Source: CAVYVZ01 sp963772065
GTDB taxonomy: Bacteria; Acidobacteriota; Vicinamibacteria; Vicinamibacterales; UBA2999
DNA: 64,000 nucleotides
Assembly (NCBI GenBank): GCA_963772065.1
Contig: CAVYVZ010000002.1
Location: 1 to 64,000 of the forward strand
Direction of reading: 5' to 3'
The position numbers were made by a program, and so were the translations under genes. A model generated the notes under the pieces. That model saw only the letters and a program-made list of their open reading frames with translations. It did no database searches and was not told the origin of the DNA. This document shows, piece after piece, positions 44,518 to 53,566 of this stretch (within the stretch, counting starts at the first letter, position 1; every line of letters starts with the position of its first letter).

Positions 44518-45165
44518 TCACATCATCAACGTCACCGCACCGGTCGCCACCAACGCGCCTGCCCAGATCAGATCGAGGTTGAACCAGGCGCGGCGCAGGA
44601 TCCCCACACCGAGCTTCTCGAACACGAGCACCGCGATGAACGCCGTCACTGCGAGATAGCTCACGGCGTGCACAGCGGTGGCGAAGAGCGCGACGCCCGC
44701 ATTCGTTCCGGCAGCGGTGGCCATGTGGTGCATATGCGCGCTTCCGCCCGCCATCGACATGCCCACGAACACGGGCACGACCATGAGGCCGGCGCCATGT
44801 GCGGTGGCCATCAGAAACGACCACAGCGTGAGTCCCGCCATGCCGACGCGCATGCGCACCCAGCGCGGATGGTGATGGCGAAAGAACCGCATGACGCCGA
44901 GCGAGACGAGGACGCCGGCGATCGCCCAGCGGAGCTCACGGATCGGAACGACGGCTCCCACTGCCAACGCAACGCCGACGGAGCCCGCGACGGCCAGCGC
45001 ATGGCCGGCACCGAGAGGCACCAGCGCCCGAAGCACGGCTCCGCGGCGGCGCTCCTGGATCCCGAGCGCCACCGCAAACAGCCAGCCCATTCCGGGATTG
45101 ATGCCGTGAAAGGCGCCAAGCGATATCAACATCGCCCACGACGTCGTCGCGATCTCACTTGTCAT
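44518..45165 (-). CDS. Polytopic membrane protein with Met/His-rich loop
   Basis: 215 residues from ATG 45165, ten bases after the SBP56 stop; upstream in-frame codons fall inside SBP56. About six helices: MLISLGAFHGINPGMGWLFA, VPLGAGHALAVAGSVGVALA, WAIAGVLVSLGVMRFF, LTLWSFLMATAHGAGLMVVP, AVHAVSYLAVTAFIAVLVF and LDLIWAGALVATGAVTL. The loops FFRHHHP and GMSMAGGSAHMHHM are rich in His and Met, a copper/nickel-handling signature, and FHGINPGMG with GHAL recalls TauE/NiCoT-like transporters. Next to SBP56, a copper-dependent enzyme in studied bacteria, a metal-supply role is a reasonable guess. Confidence 0.72.
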   Translation of the reverse strand: MTSEIATTSWAMLISLGAFHGINPGMGWLFAVALGIQERRRGAVLRALVPLGAGHALAVAGSVGVALAVGAVVPIRELRWAIAGVLVSLGVMRFFRHHHPRWVRMRVGMAGLTLWSFLMATAHGAGLMVVPVFVGMSMAGGSAHMHHMATAAGTNAGVALFATAVHAVSYLAVTAFIAVLVFEKLGVGILRRAWFNLDLIWAGALVATGAVTLMM

Positions 45166-45175
45166 GGCGCAGCAC

Positions 45176-46579
45176 TCACGCGAAGCAGTAGGAATCGGAG
45201 CTCGCGTCGCCGCCCTCGAGGTGAACCTGGTGCGGACGCATGCCGTCGAATTGGACGAACCCGGCGTGATCGAGCGCGAGGCCGCCGTTGGGACCCGCAT
45301 CGACCTTCGCCAGCCAGCCCTTGATCCCATCGGGATAGAACTGCTCGTCCCACGTGCGATAGAGCGAGTTGGTCACGTAGACGCGCTTGCCGTCGCGGCT
45401 GACCTCGACCATCTGCGGCGCGCCGTTCAGCGGCTGGCCCGGGCGCGCGGGATGCGCCTCTCGCCGGACGATGCCTCCCAGCCGCACCGAGCCGGTCTCG
45501 ACCGGATTGAAGGGATCGGAGACGTCGAACTGCTTCAGTTCGCCGGTGCCAAAGCACGAGACGTAGAGGAATCGATCGTCGAGCGACAGGTTGATGTCGG
45601 TGACGAGCGGCGGCACCGCGCCGAAGCCTTTCAACAGCGGCGGCAGATCGTCGGCGGAGGCGGGCTCGGCGGGAATTTCGATCACTTTGCGGATCCGCCA
45701 GTTGCCGCCGTTGCTGTCGCCTTCACGGTGCCACACCCAGATCGAGGAGGACAGGTCCTTGAGGCTGGTGACCACGCCGACGAAGCCGTAGGTCTCGGTG
45801 GGGTCGTGCGCCGGGCGCAGTTCCAGCACCATCTGCTGCTCCGCTCCGAGCTCCAGCTTCTGCAGGTGCCTGCGGCTGTGGAGATCCCAGACGTGCAGCG
45901 CGTTGCCGTACTTGCCCGCGAGAAGCAGCTCCGGGTTCACACCGTTCTCCACCATGTTCGGCGTGCCCCACTCGCTGGTGATCATGGTGTCGTGCCCGAG
46001 GTGCCACCAGAAGTCGTACGCGAGATACTGCGGTCCGCGGTCGCGCTCCCAGCGGCCCTTGATCTCGAAGGTCTCCGGATCGAGCACGAAGATTCCGCCG
46101 GGTCCGTTGCCTTCGCCATCTCCCAACGCGTTGACGTAGATCCCGTCAGGTCCGCAATGTGCTGTGTGCGGCCGGCTGTAGCCCGTCTTCTTGAGGACCT
46201 CGTCGGCCTCGATCACCTTCACCAGGCGCGGTTGGCGCGGATTGGGGTCGGTGTCGAGGATGTGAATCCGCGACGAGCGCATGCCCGGCACGACGAGGTA
46301 GCGGCGCCGCATGTGCGGATGCGGTGAAGAGGGACACAGGCACGAGCTGCAGGCATTCCACCCGAAGTGGTGGAGCTCGTCGCCGGCGCCGGGCATGTCG
46401 ACGCGCGCGATCTGCGCGCCATACCCCGGCGATGCGGGATCGACGTCGAGGACGGCCAGCGCGTCGCTGCCCGCCGGGTCGGGATTGAGCAACGCGACAT
46501 AGGCGAGCGTCTCAACGGGGGCCTGCATCGCCATCGTCGGCGACGGATAAAAGCTCTGGTCGGGAAGCAGTTTCGGCAT
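45176..46579 (-). CDS. Selenium-binding protein 56 family (methanethiol oxidase type)
   Basis: 467 residues, full length for SBP56/MTO, beta-propeller enzymes that oxidise methanethiol to H2S, formaldehyde and H2O2. Matching segments are ETLAYVALLNPDPAGSDALA, DELHHFGWNACSSCLC with the diagnostic CSSC, RYLVVPGMRSSRIHILDTDP, SRPHTAHCGPDGIYVNALGD, YDFWWHLGHDTMITSEWGTP, VTDINLSLDDRFLYVSCFGT and HPARPGQPLNGAPQMVEVS. His residues in HHFGW, PHTAHC and WWHLGH are the expected metal ligands. GGAGG lies before the ATG. No leader peptide is seen, unlike the periplasmic Hyphomicrobium enzyme. It leads a three-gene operon. Confidence 0.9.
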   Translation of the reverse strand: MPKLLPDQSFYPSPTMAMQAPVETLAYVALLNPDPAGSDALAVLDVDPASPGYGAQIARVDMPGAGDELHHFGWNACSSCLCPSSPHPHMRRRYLVVPGMRSSRIHILDTDPNPRQPRLVKVIEADEVLKKTGYSRPHTAHCGPDGIYVNALGDGEGNGPGGIFVLDPETFEIKGRWERDRGPQYLAYDFWWHLGHDTMITSEWGTPNMVENGVNPELLLAGKYGNALHVWDLHSRRHLQKLELGAEQQMVLELRPAHDPTETYGFVGVVTSLKDLSSSIWVWHREGDSNGGNWRIRKVIEIPAEPASADDLPPLLKGFGAVPPLVTDINLSLDDRFLYVSCFGTGELKQFDVSDPFNPVETGSVRLGGIVRREAHPARPGQPLNGAPQMVEVSRDGKRVYVTNSLYRTWDEQFYPDGIKGWLAKVDAGPNGGLALDHAGFVQFDGMRPHQVHLEGGDASSDSYCFA

Positions 46580-46691
46580 GTCTCGTCCTCCGTGGTTTCA
46601 GTCGGTGCGCGAGTCGGAAGGTAGAATCGGAGGGCCGCCAGCGTCCTTTGAGAACGCTGGCATATTCCTGAAACTTTTCTGAGGGGGATTC

Positions 46692-49081
46692 GTGGGCGAC
46701 CCTGGGGACCGAGGCGCCTACCAATTCGGGCCGTTTCAGCTCGACGTCCGGGAACGCCGTCTCTCGCGCGGGTACCGAAGTGATCCCCCTTGCGACTGAA
46801 GGTGTTCGATACGCTCCGCGTGCTGGTCGAGAATGCCGGACGGCTCGTGACGAAGCAGGAACTGCTGGACGCGGTCTGGCCCGACACGACCGTCGAAGAG
46901 AACAATCTCAACCACAACGTCTCGGTGCTGCGGAAGGCGCTCGGAGAGAAGGCCACTGGACAGCAGTACATCGAGACCGTTCCGCGCGTGGGGTATCGCT
47001 TCGTGGCGGCGGTTGAAACCGCCGAGCCGGCACCGACCCTCAGCTCATCGACACCGCCAGCGACGATGTTCCCGTCGCCGATCCGGCCTCGCGGGCACGG
47101 CAATGGCGCAGCGGCGCCTCGTGCTGCTCGGAGTCGCCATCGTCATCGGCCGCGACGTCGTTCTACGTCGTCCGCTCCCGCACATCCGGCCGCAGTGCGG
47201 CCCTCACCGACAAGGACAGCGTCCTCATCGCGGACTTCGCCAACACGACCGGCGACGAGGTCTTCGACGGCACGCTCCGGCGGGCCGTGGCGGTGGAACT
47301 GGGGCAAAGCCCGTTCCTGAACATCGTCTCCGAGGAACGCGTTCGGGAGACTCTTCGCTACATCGGACGATCGCCGGACGAGCGGGTGACGCGGGATCTC
47401 GCGCGCGAGATCGCGCAGCGACAGGGGGTCGAGGCGTTGCTGATCGGGTCGATCGCGAGCCTCGGCCGCCACTATGTGATCAGCCTCGAGGCGGTGAGCG
47501 CGGCCGAGCGGTGAGACCATCGCGCGCGAGCAGGTCGAGGCGGAGAGCCGGGAGAGGATCCTCGCCCGACTCGGCGAAGCCGCGACGAGGTTCCGCGAGA
47601 AGCTGGGAGAATCGATCGCCTCCATCGAGAAGTTCTCCGCCCCCATCGAGCAGGCCACCACCGCCTCGCTGGAAGCGTTCAAGGCCTACGACCTGGGCCG
47701 GCAGCGACACTTCAGCGGCCAGTACTTCGAGGCGATTCCCCTCTACCGTCGGGCGGTGGAGCTGGATCCCGACTTCGCGATGGCCTACGCGGCGCTGGGC
47801 ATCACCTACGGAACCGCGAGGGAGTACGACCTCGCCGCGCAGTTCTCACAGCGGGCGTTCGAGCTTCGCGAGCGGGTGAGCGAGCGAGAGAGGTTCTACA
47901 TCTCGGCGCGCTACTACATGGACGTGCTCGACGACGGCGACCGAGCCATCGAGGTGCTGGAGCTGTGGAAGCAGACGTATCCCCGCGACTTCGTGCCGCG
48001 CACGAACCTGTCCGCGCGCTACTGCGCGATCGGACGCTACCGGAGGCTCTCGAGGAAGCGCGCGAGGGCGTCCGCCTGAACCCGGACGCCGGTGTGGCGT
48101 ACGCCGCCGTGGCGCACAGCTCGATCTGTCTCGGCCGGTACCGGGAGGCGCGGGCGGCATCGAGCAGGCCTTGGCGCGGAAGCTGGACCCACCCTACAGC
48201 CGCTACATGCTGTACGCGATCGCATTCCTGGAGGGCGACGCGGCGGCCATGCAGCAGCAGATCGATCGCGTCTCCGGAACCCCGGCCGAGGCCGGGATGC
48301 TGGCGATGCAGTCGGTGACCGCGGCTTACGCCGGCCAGGTGCGCCAGGCGAGGGAGCTGACGAAACGGGCCATGCGAACTGGCCAAGGGCCGCGGCCTCC
48401 AGGAAGCGGCCGGCATGTACGCGGCGGGCGACGCCTTGTGGGAAGCGGCCTACGGCAATTGCCGGGAGGCGGAGCAAGCCGTCACTCGAAGCCCTGGCGC
48501 TGTCGCGGGGCCGCATCCCCTGAGCTGGAGCGCGCTGAGCCGTCGCGATCTGCGGCGACCCCGATCCGGGCCGAGCAGCTCGCCGACGAGATGGTCCGCC
48601 GATTCCCGCAGGACTCGTTCTTCAAGGCTTCCTGGTTGCCGATGGTGCACGCTGCAGTCTCGCTCCATCGCGGTAATCCGGCCGCCGCCGTGGAGCAGCT
48701 GAAGAGAGCCGAGCGCGTCGAGCTCGGCACGAATGCCGCTGTTTGGCCGGCTTATCTACGAGGTTTGGCCTACCTGAAACAGGGTGCCTACGCGGAAGCG
48801 CGGCTCGAGTTCCAGAAGATCCTGGACAACAAGGGTGTGCTGGTCCCCAAGGACTTCAATCCCTCCGCTATCACCTTGTACCCTCTGGCGTACCTCGGCC
48901 GTCGCCCGCGCAGCCGCCCAGCATCGGCGGCGTGGACGCGAGCCGATCGGCGTACGAGGCGTTGCTTGGGATCTGGCAGGACGCTGACTCGAACATCCCC
49001 ATCGTGCGGGCTGCCCGACGCGAGTACGGGCAGCTGGGAGTCCCGCCCGCCGCGGGCGGCCAGTCCGCGAAGAAGCCGTGA
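46692..49081 (+). pseudogene. Frame-broken winged-helix regulator with TPR region
   Basis: GTG start after GAGGGGG. The pieces in order are FGPFQLDVRERRLSRG, LKVFDTLRVLVENAGRLVTK and NHNVSVLRKALGEKATGQQY (trans_reg_C winged helix). A hydrophobic stretch near 47100-47160 follows, then DSVLIADFANTTGDEVFDGT and GVEALLIGSIASLGRHYVIS (TolB-like FlgO-type domain). TPR units follow (AIPLYRRAVELDPDFAMAYA, ALEEAREGVRLNPDAGVAYA, AEQLADEMVRRFPQDSFFKA, LRGLAYLKQGAYAEARLEFQ), with the end at GQSAKKP. At least seven frame changes are needed over 2.4 kb. The intact architecture is a common acidobacterial one-component regulator. Confidence 0.78.
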
Positions 49082-49143
49082 GCGCCGGCGACTTGATGGC
49101 CAGTCATCCGCGAATGACAACGTGGTGCGAGACGTGAAACGGA

Positions 49144-51786
49144 TCAATCCTGCCTGAGCGCGGTGACCGGGTCGATCCGTCCTGCGCGCAGCGCAGGAAT
49201 CAGCGCCGCGCATGCGCATGTCGTGAGAATGCAGAGCACGCTAGCGGCGTAGGCGACTGGATCGAAGAGACGCACGACCGACCCGATCTGCTCCGCGGCA
49301 GGCGTCGCCAGGAGCGCGGCGCCGAGCGCGGCCGTGAGGCTGCAGCCGAGGAGCAGCCCGAAGCCGACGGGACGAGCGAGCTGCGAGAGCACGAGCACGC
49401 AGATGTTTTGGTTGGTCGCGCCCAGCGCCATCCGCACGCCGATCTCCTTCGAGCGCTGCTCGACGAGATACGACAGCACGCTGAACAGGCCCGACAACGT
49501 CAACAGAAGCGCCAGCGCTCCAAGCACCAGCGTGAGCCAGAATGCGATCCGCAGAAAATACGTCACCATGCGCACGATGTGCTGGAACGTGAGGACCTCG
49601 CCCAGGTTCGGATCGATGGCCGTGAGCCGATCGATGAGCGTCCGCCGCGCGAGCTCGGCATCGCCGCGCACACGTAACGTGAGCGCGGTCTTCGTGTCCT
49701 CGGCGCTGATCGGTAGGTAGACACCCGCCCCTTTGGACTCCATGAGCCGGAAGCCAGCCACGTCACGCGCGACGCCTACGACGACGAACGTGCGCGACAG
49801 GAGAGGCGGCTCATCGACCGGCCGCGTTTCAGGATTCGGGTCCGGCTCGAGCTGAAGGAGTTGACCGACGGCATTGCGCCCGGGCCAGAGCTGGTGCGCG
49901 ACGGTCTCGGATACGACGGCCACCGCCGCGCTCGCGCTTCGCTCCGCGTGCGCGAAGCCGCGGCCGCGCAGAATGTCGATGCCGAGGACCCCGAAGTATT
50001 CCGGCGAGACGAACTTATAGGTAACGGCGGACTTGCCGCTCGCACCGTCGGCAAACCCGGCGCGGCCCCCCAGCGCGCCGGGCCACGACGCTGCAATCGA
50101 CGCGACGTACGATTCGCTGCGTATAGCCTGGAGCGCCGCACTGCGCAGCTCCTCGTTCATGATGCCAACGGCAACGGTATCGACCGTGCGGACACCGGGA
50201 TCGAGTGTCGCCGTGGCCATCGCGCTGCGCAGGAACACGGCCGAGCAGACGAGGAGCAGCGCCGAGGCGGTCACCTGTACCTCGATCAGGACGTTGCGCG
50301 TGCGGCCGGGACGCCCGTCGCGCACCACCTCACCGCGAATGGCCCGCACCAACTCGACGCGCGTGGCCTGAAGCGCCGGCGCCAGAGCGAAGAACAGTGT
50401 CGAGACGAATGCACCGGCGAGCAGGAACAGCGCGACGCGCCAGTCCGCCGCTGGCACGGACAGACGAACGTCGCCGATGTCGGGCATCGTGCTCATCACC
50501 GCGTAGATGGTGGCTTCGAGCACGAGGCGGGCGATCGCGAACGCGAGGAGAGCGGAGACGAGCGACAGCAGCAGGCTTTCCGTGAGCAGCTGACCGATGA
50601 TGCGCCGGCGCGATGCGCCGGTCGCCAGCCGGATGCCGATTTCGCGCTGCCGTGCAACCCCGCGCGCGAAGAGCAGGTTCGCCACGTTCGCGCACCCGAT
50701 CAGCAGGATCAGGCCGAACGCGAAGAAAAGGGGCATGAAGAGCGCCACCGCCTCCGCCGGCTGCGGGACCGTGCCACGCCTCGGTTCGAGCAGGAGGTTC
50801 GCGGTGGGCCGCTCGCCGGACCGTCTGTCTACAGCTCGCGATTGCCAGACGATGAGCTGCGCGAGCGCCTGCTCGCGCGAAAGTCCGGGCTTCAGCCGCC
50901 CGACGATATCGACGCCGGCGGAGTCTTCCTGTCCTGCATGGGTGCGGCGCACGCGGGCCAGAAACGTCAGCGGAGCCCAGTAGTCCGGTGAACCGACCAT
51001 GAGTCCGCGAAAGCCCTCCGGCATCACGCCGACAATCTGGAAGGAGACGCCGTTCAACAGCAGCGTTCGGTTGAGGACGCCCGGGTCGTTGGCGAAGTGT
51101 CGCGACCAACCGCGATGGCTGAGAACCACGACCGGGGAGCCGCCGGAGCGTTCTTCGTCCGAAAGTGTCAGCGTGCGTCCGCGCGCCGCGCTGACCCCGA
51201 GTACTTCGAAGAAATTGCCAGTCACGAACGTGCCCGGCATCCTCCGGCCACCGACGCGGCTGTCGATCTCCGGGACCATCGCGAATGCACCCGAGAAGAC
51301 GCTGGTCTCGCGGACGAACGATTCGTACTGCGGGAGCGTGAAGGGCACGCGCGCGCCGTCCGCTGCTCGCGGACGCTCGACCGCGTACAGCTCACGCGGG
51401 TTGCGCACCTCGTCCATGCGGAAAAGGAACACGTTGAGGAAGGTGAATACGGCAGCCACCAGGCCGAGGCCGAGCGCCACCGTCATGACAATCGTCAGGG
51501 CCGCGAGAGGCGCGCGCCGGAACGTGCGGAGGGCGTACAGGATGTCGCGCACCACGTTGTCGACCAGCAGAGTGCCACGCTGATCGCGGCAGGCGTCGGC
51601 CGCAACGGTCATGGAGCCGAAGCGGGCCAGCGCGCGAGTCCGAGCCTCGGCGGGGCTGATGCCGTTGGCGATGTGCTTCTGTGCTTCGCGTTCGACGTGG
51701 AACGCGAGCTCCTCGTCCAGCTCGCGCTCCACGCGCCGTGGGGCGAACAACGCGCGCGCGCGCAATCTCAGATCGCGGACGTTCAT
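49144..51786 (-). CDS. ADOP family permease with N-terminal prefix domain 1
   Basis: 880 residues from ATG 51786, five bases after the padR stop. The prefix is MNVRDLRLRARALFAPRRVE, then LDEELAFHVEREAQKHIANG and AEARTRALARFGSM. TM1 is AALTIVMTVALGLGLVAAVF, followed by MacB_PCD. The first FtsX domain has GCANVANLLFARGVARQREI, the second anchor follows NVLIEVQVTASALLLVCSAV, and the last FtsX domain reads SVLSYLVEQRSKEIGVRMAL. It ends IPALRAGRIDPVTALRQD. Unbroken over 2.6 kb despite lying beside heavily frame-broken genes. It forms a padR-ADOP unit, so export or import of an inducer sensed by PadR is likely. Confidence 0.9.
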   Translation of the reverse strand: MNVRDLRLRARALFAPRRVERELDEELAFHVEREAQKHIANGISPAEARTRALARFGSMTVAADACRDQRGTLLVDNVVRDILYALRTFRRAPLAALTIVMTVALGLGLVAAVFTFLNVFLFRMDEVRNPRELYAVERPRAADGARVPFTLPQYESFVRETSVFSGAFAMVPEIDSRVGGRRMPGTFVTGNFFEVLGVSAARGRTLTLSDEERSGGSPVVVLSHRGWSRHFANDPGVLNRTLLLNGVSFQIVGVMPEGFRGLMVGSPDYWAPLTFLARVRRTHAGQEDSAGVDIVGRLKPGLSREQALAQLIVWQSRAVDRRSGERPTANLLLEPRRGTVPQPAEAVALFMPLFFAFGLILLIGCANVANLLFARGVARQREIGIRLATGASRRRIIGQLLTESLLLSLVSALLAFAIARLVLEATIYAVMSTMPDIGDVRLSVPAADWRVALFLLAGAFVSTLFFALAPALQATRVELVRAIRGEVVRDGRPGRTRNVLIEVQVTASALLLVCSAVFLRSAMATATLDPGVRTVDTVAVGIMNEELRSAALQAIRSESYVASIAASWPGALGGRAGFADGASGKSAVTYKFVSPEYFGVLGIDILRGRGFAHAERSASAAVAVVSETVAHQLWPGRNAVGQLLQLEPDPNPETRPVDEPPLLSRTFVVVGVARDVAGFRLMESKGAGVYLPISAEDTKTALTLRVRGDAELARRTLIDRLTAIDPNLGEVLTFQHIVRMVTYFLRIAFWLTLVLGALALLLTLSGLFSVLSYLVEQRSKEIGVRMALGATNQNICVLVLSQLARPVGFGLLLGCSLTAALGAALLATPAAEQIGSVVRLFDPVAYAASVLCILTTCACAALIPALRAGRIDPVTALRQD

Positions 51787-51791
51787 GATCG

Positions 51792-52127
51792 TTACGCCAG
51801 GTTCATCACCCGCGCGATCGCCGCGCACATCCGTTCCCACTCGACCGCTTCAATGGCGAGTTGGCGGCGCCCGGAGGACGTGAGGCGGTAGTACTTGGCT
51901 CGCCGCCCCAGCTCGGACACCGCCCACTCCGCCTCGATCCAGCCCTGGTGCTCGAGGCGGTGGAGGGCCGGGTAGAGCGATCCCTGATTGACCAGCAGGA
52001 CATCTTCCGAGATCTCCTGGATCCGCTCCGCGATCGCCCAGCCATGGAGCTGCTGCGTCTGCAGCGTTCGCAGGATGAGCAGGTCGAGCGTCCCTGGCAA
52101 AAGATCCGGCGGTGGACGGCGTGCCAT
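51792..52127 (-). CDS. PadR family transcriptional repressor
   Basis: 111 residues from ATG 52127 (MARRPPPDLLPGTLDLLILR). The winged helix contains LHGWAIAERIQEISEDVLLV, NQGSLYPALHRLEHQGWIEA and the RRAKYYRLTSSGRRQL wing, followed by a C-terminal dimerisation helix (AVEWERMCAAIARVM). This is the PadR type that ADOP genes usually carry. Upstream in-frame codons are rejected because they cross its promoter and operator. It is five bases upstream of the ADOP gene. A perfect palindrome just before its ATG suggests autorepression of the padR-ADOP unit. Confidence 0.92.
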   Translation of the reverse strand: MARRPPPDLLPGTLDLLILRTLQTQQLHGWAIAERIQEISEDVLLVNQGSLYPALHRLEHQGWIEAEWAVSELGRRAKYYRLTSSGRRQLAIEAVEWERMCAAIARVMNLA

Positions 52128-52128
52128 G

Positions 52129-52171
52129 GTGTCGAATGTCGACACTAATGCGAGCGGCCGTGCGCTGTCAA
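52129..52171 (-). promoter_or_regulatory. padR promoter and palindromic operator
   Basis: TTGACA (52166-52171), an 18-base spacer and TAGTGT (52142-52147), 14 bases before ATG 52127. The perfect 7-bp inverted repeat GTGTCGA-CAT-TCGACAC covers 52129-52145, overlapping the -10 box and the likely start site. The -10 to ATG distance equals that of the other padR gene at 4.2 kb. Confidence 0.7.
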
Positions 52172-52320
52172 TACTCGCACCCGCCGGTGAGCGCGTCACG
52201 CGACCATCACGATTCGGATGTCTGCTCGTAAGGACACCGCTCGTACGTGCGGGGTGACACGTTCGGATGACGCGACGAGATATTCGCAGGGTCATCGACG
52301 CTGCTTCATCCCGAGTTCGC

Positions 52321-52335
52321 TGGCACTCCTTGTGC
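52321..52335 (+). promoter_or_regulatory. Weak sigma-54-like element before the outer-membrane protein gene
   Basis: TGGCACTCCTTGTGC has GG and GC ten bases apart, but the -12 motif is GTGC, not TTGC. The predicted start near 52347 precedes GAGAGGA (52354-52360) and the ATG at 52367. Confidence 0.3.
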
Positions 52336-52366
52336 TGGGCTCGCGCGCCAGTTGAGAGGACTAGTT

Positions 52367-52969
52367 ATGCGAACTCGCCGCGGTATTGTTCTTACCGTGC
52401 TGGCCGTCGCATGGACGGCTACGCCCGCGCACGCGCAAGCCGTGGTGACGCCATACCTTCACGCGAACTTCGGGGACGTCGAATTTCGCAGGGGTGGTCC
52501 CGGCGTGTCAGTCGGCTATCTTGGCCGTCGCCTCGGGTTCGAGCTGGATGTCGACCGTCACCATCATTTCTTCAAGGACAAGGAGCTGGAGTCCGTTCCC
52601 CTTCCGTGCATTCCCGGCCGCGTCGGCGCATGCATTGACAGCAATACCGACGCATGGATCGTCATGGGCAACGTGGTGGCGCCCATTCCCACTGCGCAGG
52701 CGACGAATTGGCGTCCGTACGGCACCGCAGGCCTGGGCGTGATTCACCCATGGATCGAGGACGCGGGCGAGTACGACACCAACCAGACCGACGTCGCATT
52801 CAACGTCGGGGGCGGCGTGATGTACCGGCTGAACGATCGGCTCGCGCTTCGAGGCGACGTGCGCTACTTCCACGCGTTCGTCGACGAGAACAAGCGTGAG
52901 GGCGCCTACTTCAGAGATTACGGCTTCTGGCGCACGGCATTCGGGGTCACATTCGGGTTCCCGCGATAA
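52367..52969 (+). CDS. Small outer-membrane beta-barrel protein
   Basis: 200 residues, signal peptide MRTRRGIVLTVLAVAWTATP with cleavage after AHAQ. Alternating beta strands follow (VVTPYLHANFGDVEF, GPGVSVGYLGRRLGFELDVD, NWRPYGTAGLGVIHPWIED, VAFNVGGGVMYRLNDRLALR) and the protein ends with TAFGVTFGFPR, with a C-terminal aromatic as in OmpX/OmpW-size barrels. A disulphide-capable loop (VPLPCIPGRVGACIDSN) and a DRHHHFFKDKE loop, possibly metal-binding, are unusual. GAGAGGA precedes the ATG. Function not assignable beyond the barrel class. Confidence 0.78.
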   Translation: MRTRRGIVLTVLAVAWTATPAHAQAVVTPYLHANFGDVEFRRGGPGVSVGYLGRRLGFELDVDRHHHFFKDKELESVPLPCIPGRVGACIDSNTDAWIVMGNVVAPIPTAQATNWRPYGTAGLGVIHPWIEDAGEYDTNQTDVAFNVGGGVMYRLNDRLALRGDVRYFHAFVDENKREGAYFRDYGFWRTAFGVTFGFPR

Positions 52970-52987
52970 TCAGCAACGGGAGGTCGG

Positions 52988-53557
52988 ATGCTGTTCCGCC
53001 GCGAGATCCTGCAGGGCATCGCCGAGGGCCGTGTGACGCTCGCCTTCAGGCGTTGGCGGCGGGCGCCGCCGGCCAACGGTTCTTCACTCCGCTCGCCGGT
53101 TGGCGTCCTCTGCCTCGATCGCGTCACCGTCGTCGACGAAGGCGACATCACCACGGCGGACGTGCGCCGCACGGGGATGTCACCCGGCGAGTTGCGGGCG
53201 TCGATCGCCGGCGAGGGCACGCTCCTGCGCATCGAGCTCCGTCTCGCCGGCGACGATCCGCGCATCGCGCTCCGGGAACGCCTGCCGGAGCACGCCGAGC
53301 TCGAGGCCGTCATCGCGAGGCTGGCCAGGATCGACGCCGCGTGCCCGACGCCCTGGACGATACGCTACCTGCAGCTGATCGCCGAGCAGCCCGGCATCGT
53401 CTCGCGCGTGCTCGCGCCGCAGGTTGACGCCGACGTGCCGCCGTTCAAGCGTCGCGTTCGACAGCTGAAAGAGCTCGGCCTCACCGAGAGCCTCGAGGTC
53501 GGCTACCGCCTCTCGCCGCGAGGCCGTGCGGTACTCGAGCGCCTCGTCAGCGAGTGA
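52988..53557 (+). CDS. ASCH/PUA-like protein with winged-helix tail
   Basis: 189 residues. The first part, MLFRREILQGIAEGRVTLAF, RRWRRAP, then SPVGVLCLDRVTVVDEGDIT and GTLLRIELRLAG, has the order of ASCH/PUA-type RNA-binding-like domains (basic loop, small barrel). From about residue 105, CPTPWTIRYLQLIAEQPGIV, then PPFKRRVRQLKELGLTESLE and VGYRLSPRGRAVLERL look like a winged helix. No catalytic signature is visible. The gene starts 19 bases after the barrel-protein gene with GGGAGG upstream and may share its transcript. Function unknown; the family label is a pattern-level guess. Confidence 0.6.
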   Translation: MLFRREILQGIAEGRVTLAFRRWRRAPPANGSSLRSPVGVLCLDRVTVVDEGDITTADVRRTGMSPGELRASIAGEGTLLRIELRLAGDDPRIALRERLPEHAELEAVIARLARIDAACPTPWTIRYLQLIAEQPGIVSRVLAPQVDADVPPFKRRVRQLKELGLTESLEVGYRLSPRGRAVLERLVSE

Positions 53558-53566
53558 GCTCACGTC

